From: JAMIFN01 sp035906235
Lineage (GTDB): Bacteria; Pseudomonadota; Gammaproteobacteria; Burkholderiales; Burkholderiaceae_C
Reading direction: 5' to 3'
Assembly: GCA_035906235.1 (NCBI GenBank)
Contig: JAMIFN010000095.1
Span: forward strand, 1 to 33,240
Length of the DNA: 33,240 bases
Part shown: piece by piece, positions 1 to 6,068 of the stretch
Layout of the letters: each line of letters begins with the position of its first letter
How positions within the stretch are numbered: position 1 is the stretch's first letter
Made by a program: the position numbers and the translations under genes
Notes under the pieces: model-generated
What the model saw: the letters and a program-made list of their open reading frames with translations, nothing else
Told to the model about the DNA's origin: nothing
Databases searched by the model: none

Positions 1-1
1 C

Positions 2-163
2 AAAGGCACAGACTTATCCGTACACGACCAAGATGCGCTCGATTCGATTGCGGATTTGATGAACAACAGACCGAGGATGACGCTGGACTGGAAAACACCG
101 TATCAGACCTTTGCGGGCTTTATGCAGGCCATTGCTGAAAAAGCTCAGGCTACCATCAACTAA
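2..163 (+). CDS. IS30-family transposase, C-terminal fragment (cut by window edge)
   Basis: Only the last 53 codons are present. The readable protein begins KGTDLSVHDQDALDSIADLM and continues through NNRPRMTLDWKTPYQ, which is the characteristic C-terminus of IS30-family DDE transposases (the segment after the catalytic glutamate, with the NxRPRxTLxWxTP motif). The enzyme catalyses transposition of its own element. The rest of the gene lies to the left of the window. A stop codon at 161-163 is followed by the probable terminal inverted repeat. The family call is firm from the motif; the exact element cannot be named. Confidence 0.88.
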   Translation, partial: KGTDLSVHDQDALDSIADLMNNRPRMTLDWKTPYQTFAGFMQAIAEKAQATIN

Positions 164-200
164 ACTTGCCACCGTTGCACTTCAGGTTTGAATCCGCCCA
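164..200 (+). repeat. Probable right terminal inverted repeat of the IS30-family element
   Basis: The bases directly after the transposase stop (GTTGCACTTCAGGTTTGAAT and flank) resemble the terminal repeats of IS30-family elements, which end close to the transposase stop codon. The other end is not in the window, so the repeat cannot be matched to its partner. The exact outer boundary, near 200, is inferred. Confidence 0.5.
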
Positions 201-601
201 GGCACAAAAAAAACTGCTCAAGAAAGGTCAAGCCCTTCTTGACGATTTGGCGCAGCAGCCAGCGGATGTTGTGAGAGTCAACTTCGAGAGAGTCGGAGGT
301 TGTCCGACTCAAGGTGGCTACCTACAATTTGCTTCGGAATAAGCTGCAAGTAGCCATGTTGGTGAAATTTGTTGAGAGTGAGCAAGAAGCCTATCGGCTA
401 TTTTTTAAAGACATTCCCAACCCACCTCAGGATCAAGAGTCATTCACTGTGCGCATACCCAAAACCAATCGCCTGTCCTCTGCTTCTTGGCGAGAATTGC
501 AACAATATGTACGAAGCATTACAGATAAAAAGCTCGCTGCGATGCGGGCACAAGAAATCGAGAAAAATGGGGCGCCCGCGCAAAATGAAGTTTGGCATTA
601 G
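187..601 (+). pseudogene. Unrecognised broken reading frame between IS30 and the metG remnant
   Basis: Two overlapping frames carry protein-like sequence. Frame 187-342 reads FESAQAQKKLLKKGQALLDD and continues to a stop at 340-342. A second frame is open from about 275, with a possible GTG start at 314, and runs to a stop at 599-601 (MATYNLLRNKLQVAMLVKFV, then SWRELQQYVRSITDKK). Joined by a frameshift around 275-340 they would make one charged, helix-rich polypeptide. I do not recognise a family. The last codons (after about 566) run into the metG remnant in the wrong frame, so the original 3' end is lost. The stretch is richer in A+T than neighbouring genes and adjoins an IS, which suggests imported or decayed DNA. 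Confidence 0.35.
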
Positions 602-707
602 CGAAGGCATGGTGCTAGCCGCCAGCCACGCCGATGAAAAAGCCCAGCCTGGTATTTACATCCTCGAACCCGTGGCGGGCGCGCAGGTGGGGATGCGGAT
701 TCATTAA
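567..707 (+). pseudogene. metG: metG 3' remnant (methionyl-tRNA synthetase C-terminus)
   Basis: The last 47 codons of a long-form methionyl-tRNA synthetase are visible: RPRKMKFGISEGMVLAAS, then HADEKAQPGIYILEP, ending VGMRIH before a stop at 705-707. This is the end of the C-terminal EMAPII/OB-fold tRNA-binding and dimerisation domain. Everything upstream (catalytic Rossmann domain, anticodon-binding domain) is missing and replaced by unrelated sequence joined near 566. The fragment cannot charge tRNA. Since MetRS is essential, an intact metG must exist elsewhere, or the locus was split by rearrangement. The residues match the family well, so the identification is strong. Confidence 0.85.
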
Positions 708-720
708 ACGCAGCGCGTTT
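706..720. terminator. Small perfect hairpin between convergent metG remnant and DUF1345 gene
   Basis: AAACGC (706-711), a three-base loop and GCGTTT (715-720) form a perfect 6-bp stem. It overlaps the stop codons of both converging frames (705-707 plus strand, 720-722 minus strand). Short U/A tracts lie on both sides, so it could act as a weak bidirectional terminator. The stem is short and the call is tentative. Confidence 0.4.
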
Positions 721-1412
721 TAGCTGAATGCGCCCGCAGCCATATTGATGACGATGGCCAAGATCATGGTGTTGAAGAAGAAAGCCTGCACGCAGTGCAG
801 CAGCACCAATAGGCGCATGGGGCGTGAGTTGATGTTGATGTCTGCCGTTTGCGCCGAAGTGCCGATGATGCAGGAGAAGTAAAGGAAATCAGCGTACAGG
901 GGTTGCGTGGTATCAGGAAACAGCAGGCCGCCCGCCAGCCCCTGGCTTTGGGCGCGGTAGTAATCGTGCGCGTAGTGGAAGGCAAAGCTGATTTGCGTAA
1001 AAGCCCAGGCGCTGATGACCGTGCCTATGGCCAGCGCCAAATGGCTGGCGCTTTGCAGGCCGCTGGTTTGCGTTTTGATGGCGGCCATTTGCCCCGGAAC
1101 CGAGAACAAAATAGCCGCGCTGGAAGCCATGACCAGCAACAACACGAAAAAGCGCCCATCATCCTCTTGTTCAGCTCGATCTTGTATGTGCTCGGGCGCG
1201 GCGCGCAAAATCAGCCGCAGGCTGAGGGCGATATAAACAGCAGCGCCCGCATTCCAGGCCAGCAGCACGCGGGTGCTTTCCAGCATAGGCCAGCAGTGGG
1301 GCAGCAGGGCGTAGGCTAAAGCCATGAGCGCCAAAGACAGCCACAAACGCGGGTGCAGACTAATGGGGCGGTGCAAAGGGTGATGCCAAGAGCGGCGTAG
1401 GGGCGCTTTCAT
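720..1412 (-). CDS. DUF1345 family inner-membrane protein
   Basis: The product is a 230-aa predicted polytopic membrane protein. Hydrophobic segments lie at about residues 23-42, 48-68, 88-106, 124-145, 170-185 and 200-225. The block FHYAHDYYRAQSQG, then LLFPDTTQPLYADFLYFS, then an FFFNTMILAIVINMAAG end, is typical of DUF1345 (PF07077), whose function is unknown. Length is normal for the family. The ATG at 1410-1412 has no recognisable Shine-Dalgarno (CAACACCCCAC precedes it). The gene converges with the metG remnant and is transcribed away from rplM. No operon partner is seen. Confidence 0.85.
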   Translation of the reverse strand: MKAPLRRSWHHPLHRPISLHPRLWLSLALMALAYALLPHCWPMLESTRVLLAWNAGAAVYIALSLRLILRAAPEHIQDRAEQEDDGRFFVLLLVMASSAAILFSVPGQMAAIKTQTSGLQSASHLALAIGTVISAWAFTQISFAFHYAHDYYRAQSQGLAGGLLFPDTTQPLYADFLYFSCIIGTSAQTADININSRPMRLLVLLHCVQAFFFNTMILAIVINMAAGAFS

Positions 1413-1456
1413 GTGGGGTGTTGTGCTGGTGGCGTATAAAGGCCGGAGTCTAGCGC

Positions 1457-1462
1457 TATAAT
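1457..1462 (+). promoter_or_regulatory. Candidate -10 box of the rplM-rpsI promoter
   Basis: A perfect TATAAT lies about 126 bases before the rplM ATG, in the gap between divergent genes. No good -35 is visible 16-18 bases upstream, so recognition may rely on other contacts. Transcription starting about 7 bases downstream would include the leader hairpin at 1469-1500. Confidence 0.5.
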
Positions 1463-1468
1463 GGCAGG

Positions 1469-1500
1469 CTTCGTAGCGTTTGGCGGCTGCCGCGACGAAG
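1469..1500 (+). promoter_or_regulatory. Leader hairpin upstream of rplM (candidate autoregulatory structure)
   Basis: CTTCGT (1469-1474) pairs with ACGAAG (1495-1500), and an inner GCG/CGC continues the stem after one mismatch; the loop is rich in G and C. It sits at the expected 5' end of the rplM-rpsI transcript. In E. coli L13 represses its own operon through the leader mRNA, so a protein-binding role is possible here, but this is inference from position and structure only. Confidence 0.35.
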
Positions 1501-1588
1501 TGTTTTCACCCACCTAAGAGCCTTTCCAATACAAGAGAAAGACCGACCGTGGAAAAGCGCCGCCATTTCAACTGAAAGAGAACTTCTG

Positions 1589-2017
1589 ATGAGCACTACT
1601 AGCGCTAAACCCGCAGAGGTGGTTCATGAGTGGTTTGTGATTGATGCCGCCGATAAGGTACTGGGTCGCGTTGCCAGCGAAGTAGCCGCCCGCCTGCGTG
1701 GTAAACACAAAGCCATTTATACCCCTCATGTCGATACAGGTGATTTCATTGTCATCGTTAACGCCGCCAAAATCCGCGTTACGGGCAACAAAAACCTCGA
1801 CAAGATCTACTACCGCCACACGGGTTATCCCGGCGGTATCCGCCAAATCAATTTCCGCGATATGCAAGCCAAAGCCCCTGGCCGTGCGCTGGAAAAAGCG
1901 GTTAAAGGCATGTTGCCCAAGGGTCCCTTGGGTTACGCCATGATCAAAAAGCTGAAAGTTTATGGCGGTGCCGAGCATCCCCATACTGCTCAGCAGCCCA
2001 AAGTGCTTGATATTTGA
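1589..2017 (+). CDS. rplM: 50S ribosomal protein L13
   Basis: The product is 142 aa, the normal length for bacterial L13. Recognisable stretches are WFVIDAADKVLGRVASEVAA near the N-terminus, then GDFIVIVNAAKIRVTGNK, YYRHTGYPGG and the C-terminal GMLPKGPLG with a YGGAEHPHTAQQP end. L13 is an early assembly protein of the large subunit that contacts 23S rRNA. The ATG at 1589 has a GAAAGAG ribosome-binding site. rpsI follows after 11 bases, the universal rplM-rpsI operon order. Confidence 0.98.
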   Translation: MSTTSAKPAEVVHEWFVIDAADKVLGRVASEVAARLRGKHKAIYTPHVDTGDFIVIVNAAKIRVTGNKNLDKIYYRHTGYPGGIRQINFRDMQAKAPGRALEKAVKGMLPKGPLGYAMIKKLKVYGGAEHPHTAQQPKVLDI

Positions 2018-2028
2018 GGAGCCGACAA

Positions 2029-2421
2029 ATGATTGGTGAATGGAACAACGGCACTGGCCGCCGCAAAAGCAGCGTAGCCCGTGTTTTCCTCAAAAAAGGT
2101 TCAGGCAAGATCGTGATCAACGGCAAAGCCATTGGTGACTATTTCGGTCGTCCTACTTCTATCATGATCGCCAAGCAGCCTCTGGTGCTGACTGAAAATG
2201 TTGAAACTTTCGACATCCAAGTCAATGTGCATGGTGGTGGCGAGTCTGGTCAAGCGGGTGCTGTGCGCCACGGTATCACGCGCGCCCTGATCGACTACGA
2301 AGCAAGCTTGAAACCTACCCTCAGCGCTGCTGGCTATGTCACGCGTGATGCGCGTGAGGTCGAGCGTAAAAAAGTGGGCTTCCGTTCAGCCCGCCGCCGC
2401 AAACAGTTCAGCAAGCGTTAA
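2029..2421 (+). CDS. rpsI: 30S ribosomal protein S9
   Basis: The product is 130 aa, as usual for S9. It starts MIGEWNNGTGRRKSSVARVF, contains NVHGGGESGQAGAVRHGI and ends with the basic tail KVGFRSARRRKQFSKR, whose last residues reach the P-site tRNA in the 30S subunit. The ATG at 2029 is preferred over one at 2014 because GAGGA (2016-2020) is correctly spaced and the family begins here. It is the second gene of the rplM operon and is followed by a strong intrinsic terminator. Confidence 0.98.
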   Translation: MIGEWNNGTGRRKSSVARVFLKKGSGKIVINGKAIGDYFGRPTSIMIAKQPLVLTENVETFDIQVNVHGGGESGQAGAVRHGITRALIDYEASLKPTLSAAGYVTRDAREVERKKVGFRSARRRKQFSKR

Positions 2422-2454
2422 TTTTCGCTTTTTGCATCTGTTTTGCAGCAAAAG

Positions 2455-2483
2455 CCGTCAGGGGCAACCTTGGCGGTTTTTTT
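2455..2483 (+). terminator. Intrinsic terminator of rplM-rpsI
   Basis: CCGTCAGG pairs with CCTTGGCGG around a short GGCAA-type loop (one wobble, one bulge) and is followed by seven T residues (2477-2483). Position 34 bases after the rpsI stop fits the end of the ribosomal protein operon. Confidence 0.8.
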
Positions 2484-2503
2484 ATGGCTAATAATTTGGC
2501 GCT

Positions 2504-3694
2504 ATGGCTATTTCTTCCCCCGCCTGTGGCGGCTCCCCTACCCAAGATATGTACTGGATGCGCCGCGCCCTGTCGCTGGCGCAGCAGAGTTTGATTGTGA
2601 GCAACCCCAATCCACGGGTGGGCTGCACCATCGTGCGCGATGGTCAATTATTGGCCCAGGGTTTTACCCAGGCCGCAGGCAGCCGCCATGCCGAGGCGCA
2701 GGCGCTGCATGAGGCTGCGCAGCAAGGTGTGGATGTGCGCGGCGCGACGGCATTCGTCACGCTGGAGCCTTGCAGCCACACGGGGCGCACGCCGCCTTGT
2801 GCCGATGCGCTAATTGCTGCAGGTTTAGCCCGCGTGGTGTGCGCGGTGCAAGACCCTAACCCCTTGGTCGCGGGGCAGGGCATAGCCCGCCTGCAAGCTG
2901 CTGGTATCGCTGTGGATGTGGGGGGTTTGGCAGCTGAAGCACGGCAGCTCAATATCGGATTTTTCAGCCGTATCGAGCGCCAGCGCCCTTGGCTGCGCCT
3001 GAAAATCGCTGCATCTTTAGATGGTTTTACGGCGCTGCCCAATGGCCAAAGCCAGTGGATTACGGGCGAGCTGGCGCGGCAAGATGGCCAGGCTTGGCGC
3101 GCCCGTGCGTGTGCGGTGCTTACCGGCGTGGGTACGGTGCTGGCCGATGATCCCTTGCTGAATGTGCGCGGACTAGCCGTGCAGCGCCAGCCGCATGTGC
3201 TGATCGTTGATAGCCAATTGCGCACCCCGACTACTGCAAAAACAATAGCTGCTCAGGCAGGTTTTTTGCGGAAAATCGTTATTTTTCATCTTAAAAATGC
3301 AGATGCAGTTAAAGCCGCTGCGCTGCAAGCTGCGGGGGCGGAAGCGGGTCTGCAATTGGTCGCCTTGCCCGATGATGCCGCTGGGCGTGTAGATTTGGCT
3401 GCGCTTGTGGCCTGGCTGCATGCGCATTTGCCGGTGAATGAATTGCATGTGGAGGCGGGCGCCACTTTAAACGGGGCGCTGCTGCAAGCGGGTTTAGTGG
3501 ATGAACTGCTGTACTACCAAGCGCCCAAGCTGCTGGGTGTTGGCCGGCCAGCCGCGCAGTTGCCAGCGCTTCGCCATGTCGATGACGCTGTGCCACTGCA
3601 GCCCTTGAGCGCCGAGCGCTTAGGCGGCGATATGCGCCTACAGCTTTTAACGGCGGCGGGGCAGGCGTTTTGGGACTCAAGCGCCTTAGCCTAA
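2504..3694 (+). CDS. ribD: Bifunctional riboflavin biosynthesis deaminase/reductase RibD
   Basis: The 396-aa enzyme carries out two steps of riboflavin synthesis on the GTP-derived pyrimidine: deamination, then NADPH-dependent side-chain reduction. The N-terminal cytidine-deaminase-like domain (about 14-150) has zinc ligands H62 (HAEAQA), C90 and C99 (PCSHTGRTPPC). The reductase domain (about 160-390) shows RPWLRLKIAASLDGFTALPN, GVGTVLADDPLLNVRG and NELHVEAGATLNGALL. Residues 248-254 (IAAQAGF) are encoded by a 21-base exact match to the intergenic repeat of this window, in a loop where the domain seems a few residues long. The ATG at 2504 has no Shine-Dalgarno; a -10-like AATAAT lies 8 bases before it. 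It is not adjacent to other rib genes here. A gap of 66 bases separates it from thrC. Confidence 0.95.
   Translation: MAISSPACGGSPTQDMYWMRRALSLAQQSLIVSNPNPRVGCTIVRDGQLLAQGFTQAAGSRHAEAQALHEAAQQGVDVRGATAFVTLEPCSHTGRTPPCADALIAAGLARVVCAVQDPNPLVAGQGIARLQAAGIAVDVGGLAAEARQLNIGFFSRIERQRPWLRLKIAASLDGFTALPNGQSQWITGELARQDGQAWRARACAVLTGVGTVLADDPLLNVRGLAVQRQPHVLIVDSQLRTPTTAKTIAAQAGFLRKIVIFHLKNADAVKAAALQAAGAEAGLQLVALPDDAAGRVDLAALVAWLHAHLPVNELHVEAGATLNGALLQAGLVDELLYYQAPKLLGVGRPAAQLPALRHVDDAVPLQPLSAERLGGDMRLQLLTAAGQAFWDSSALA
3245..3265 (+). repeat. Dispersed-repeat core inside ribD (copy A)
   Basis: All 21 bases are identical to the core of the intergenic copy at 11935-11955 (ATAGCTGCTCAGGCAG then GTTTT). 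Similarity to the left continues as ACTACT plus an A-rich stretch, which is shared with the argG match. It is read as IAAQAGF within the RibD reductase domain. Homology to the right arm of the element is weak (closest to the copy at 22881-22941). Confidence 0.75.
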
Positions 3695-3760
3695 GGGATA
3701 ATCACGCCTTTGCCAGCGGGCCAAAATGGATCAGGCCTGCCCAGATTGAAATACTGCACC

Positions 3761-5188
3761 ATGAAATACCTCTCTACCCGTGGCGACAACACGCCCCGCG
3801 CTTTTTCTGAAATTTTGCTCGAAGGCTTGGCGCCCGATGGCGGCCTGTATATGCCCGAAAGCTACCCGCAAGTGGGCGGCGACAAACTGCAAGCCCTGCG
3901 CCAAGTTTGGCAAGAAAAAGGTTATGCGGCGCTGGCGTTTGAGATTTTGTCCCTCTATATCGACGACATTCCCGCAGCCGATCTGCAAGCCATTTGCGCC
4001 AAAACCTATACCGCAGAAGTGTTTGGCACCGAGGCCATCGTGCCCGTGCGCCAGCTCGACGGCGATTTGCATATCGAAGCCCTGTCTAACGGCCCCACTC
4101 TGGCCTTTAAAGACATGGCCATGCAATTGCTCGGCAATTTGTTTGAATACGAATTGGCGCGCCGTGGCCAAAGCCTGAATATTTTGGGCGCCACCAGTGG
4201 CGATACGGGCAGCGCAGCCGAATACGCCATGCGCGGCAAAAAAGGCGTGCGCGTGTTTATGACCAGCCCGCACGGGCGCATGAGCCCCTTCCAACAGGCG
4301 CAAATGTTCAGCCTGATGGACGAGAACATCCACAACATCGCCATCGAGGGCGTGTTTGACGACTGCCAAGATATGGTTAAAGCCGTCAGCAACGATTTGG
4401 CCTTTAAGCGCCAATACCAAATCGGCACGGTCAATTCGATCAACTGGGCGCGTTTGCTGGCCCAGGTGGTGTACTACTTTGCGGGCTATTTCCAAGTGAC
4501 CAGCAGCAATGAAGAGCGCGTGTCTTTCGCCGTGCCATCGGGCAATTTTGGCAATGTCTGCGCCGGCCATGTGGCACGGCAAATGGGCTTGCCGATTGCC
4601 AAACTGGTGGTGGCGACCAATGAAAACGATGTCTTGGACGAATTTTTCAAAACCGGCGTCTACCGTGTGCGCGACAGCGCCCACACTTACGAAACCTCTA
4701 GCCCCAGCATGGACATCAGCAAGGCCAGCAATTTCGAACGCTTTGTGTTCGATTTGCTTGGGCGCGATGGTGCGCAAACGCAGGCGCTGTTTACCACCGC
4801 GCTGCAAACCCAGGGATTTTTCGATTTATCGCAATCGGTGGCCTTCAAAATTTGCGCCAGCCGTTATGGTTTTTGCAGTGGGCGCAGCACCCATGCTGAC
4901 CGCTTGGGCACCATCAAAACCACTTTTGCGCAGTTTGGCGATATGGTCGATACGCACACCGCAGACGCCATCAAAGTGGCGCGCGAAAACCTGATTGCTG
5001 GCCAAACCATGGTGGTTTTGGAAACTGCCCTGCCGATTAAATTTGCCGCCACTATTGTTGAGGCACTGGGGCAAGAGCCCAGCCGCCCCGCGCAGTTTGC
5101 AGGCATCGAGGATTTGCCCAAGCGCGTGCAGGTGATGCCGGCAAATACCCAGCAAATTAAAGATTACATCGCCAAGGTTTGCGCCTAA
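3761..5188 (+). CDS. thrC: Threonine synthase (long, fold-type II PLP enzyme)
   Basis: The 475-aa enzyme converts O-phospho-homoserine to threonine. It opens MKYLSTRGDNTPRAFSEILL with the family's N-terminal strand. The PLP lysine is K117 in TLAFKDMAMQ. The phosphate-binding loop is GATSGDTGSAAEYA, and VPSGNFGNVCAGHVARQMGL is also typical. Length matches the long ThrC class. The ATG at 3761 is chosen by homology over a frame-open ATG at 3710; no clear Shine-Dalgarno is present. In related bacteria thrC usually follows hom; here it follows ribD, so the usual hom-thrC pair is split. A DUF1624 gene follows after 15 bases, likely co-transcribed. Confidence 0.97.
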   Translation: MKYLSTRGDNTPRAFSEILLEGLAPDGGLYMPESYPQVGGDKLQALRQVWQEKGYAALAFEILSLYIDDIPAADLQAICAKTYTAEVFGTEAIVPVRQLDGDLHIEALSNGPTLAFKDMAMQLLGNLFEYELARRGQSLNILGATSGDTGSAAEYAMRGKKGVRVFMTSPHGRMSPFQQAQMFSLMDENIHNIAIEGVFDDCQDMVKAVSNDLAFKRQYQIGTVNSINWARLLAQVVYYFAGYFQVTSSNEERVSFAVPSGNFGNVCAGHVARQMGLPIAKLVVATNENDVLDEFFKTGVYRVRDSAHTYETSSPSMDISKASNFERFVFDLLGRDGAQTQALFTTALQTQGFFDLSQSVAFKICASRYGFCSGRSTHADRLGTIKTTFAQFGDMVDTHTADAIKVARENLIAGQTMVVLETALPIKFAATIVEALGQEPSRPAQFAGIEDLPKRVQVMPANTQQIKDYIAKVCA

Positions 5189-5203
5189 ATTTGCAGCCTT
5201 GCC

Positions 5204-5980
5204 GTGAATACCCAGCCGCACCAGCCGCCGCGTTTTTCCGCCATCGATGCCCTGCGCGGCGCGGCCTGTGTGTGGATGGCCGTTTTCCATTTTTGCTTTG
5301 ATCTGCGGGTCTTTGGCTGGCAGCCGGATTGGAATTTTTACCGCGATCCGTTTTGGACCTGGCAGCGCGTGGGCATTTTGTCGACCTTCTTGTTTTGTGC
5401 GGGCTTGGGCCAGGGTATGGCCATACACCAGGGGCAAAACTGGGCGCGTTTTTGGCGGCGCTGGTGGCAGGTGGCAGCCGGCGCGCTTTTGGTCAGCCTG
5501 GCCACTTATGGCGCTTTTGCTCAGCGTTTTGTTTACTTTGGCACTTTGCACGGCATCGCCGTGATGCTGCTGCTGGTGCGTTTATTGGCGCCGCGCCTGC
5601 CGTTTTGGGCTTTGCTCTTCGGGGCTGCGCTTTGTGTAGGCGGGCACCAGGCCTACCAGCAGGCACTGCAGCTGGGGCTGGGTTTGCCGGCGGTATTTGA
5701 TGCACGCAGCTTAAGCTGGCTGGGCTTGGTTAGCCATAAACCCGCGACGGAAGATTTTGTTCCGCTCCTGCCCTGGCTGGGCGTGATGCTGGCGGGCGTG
5801 GCCTTAGGGCGCAGCGTGCAGCCTTGGGCGGCGCGGCGTGGCCTGGCCTTGCAAGCCCCGGCAGTTTTCGCCCCGCTGGTGCTGTTGGGGCGACACAGCC
5901 TGTCCTTTTATTTGCTGCACCAGCCCGTTTTGTGGGGCTTGCTTTATGGGGCAGCTTATTTGGGTTTGCGGCCTGTTTAA
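5204..5980 (+). CDS. DUF1624 / heparan-alpha-glucosaminide N-acetyltransferase-like membrane protein
   Basis: The product is a 258-aa integral membrane protein. The N-terminus RFSAIDALRGAACVWMAVFH resembles the DUF1624/HGSNAT catalytic family (PF07786), with FHFCFDLRVFGW and a C-terminal LGRHSLSFYLLHQPVLWGLL. About seven hydrophobic segments are visible (near 15-33, 55-75, 88-106, 110-128, 132-150, 185-203, 222-245). Related acyltransferases move acyl groups across membranes, but the substrate of bacterial members is unknown. The only start consistent with the spacing is GTG at 5204, 15 bases after thrC, so translation probably depends on the thrC mRNA. Confidence 0.8.
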   Translation: MNTQPHQPPRFSAIDALRGAACVWMAVFHFCFDLRVFGWQPDWNFYRDPFWTWQRVGILSTFLFCAGLGQGMAIHQGQNWARFWRRWWQVAAGALLVSLATYGAFAQRFVYFGTLHGIAVMLLLVRLLAPRLPFWALLFGAALCVGGHQAYQQALQLGLGLPAVFDARSLSWLGLVSHKPATEDFVPLLPWLGVMLAGVALGRSVQPWAARRGLALQAPAVFAPLVLLGRHSLSFYLLHQPVLWGLLYGAAYLGLRPV

Positions 5981-6068
5981 TGCCGCCCAGCCCTGCGAAG
6001 TCTTTTAGAATTGCCCCTGTTCTTCCCTTCGTTTTTCTTTTTCCTTTCTTGTGCTGATAAGGCCGATC

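Noticed and set aside
3731..4807. Long minus-strand open frame opposite thrC (about 358 codons)
   Set aside because: Shadow of thrC codon bias; no recognisable domain, and thrC is certain.
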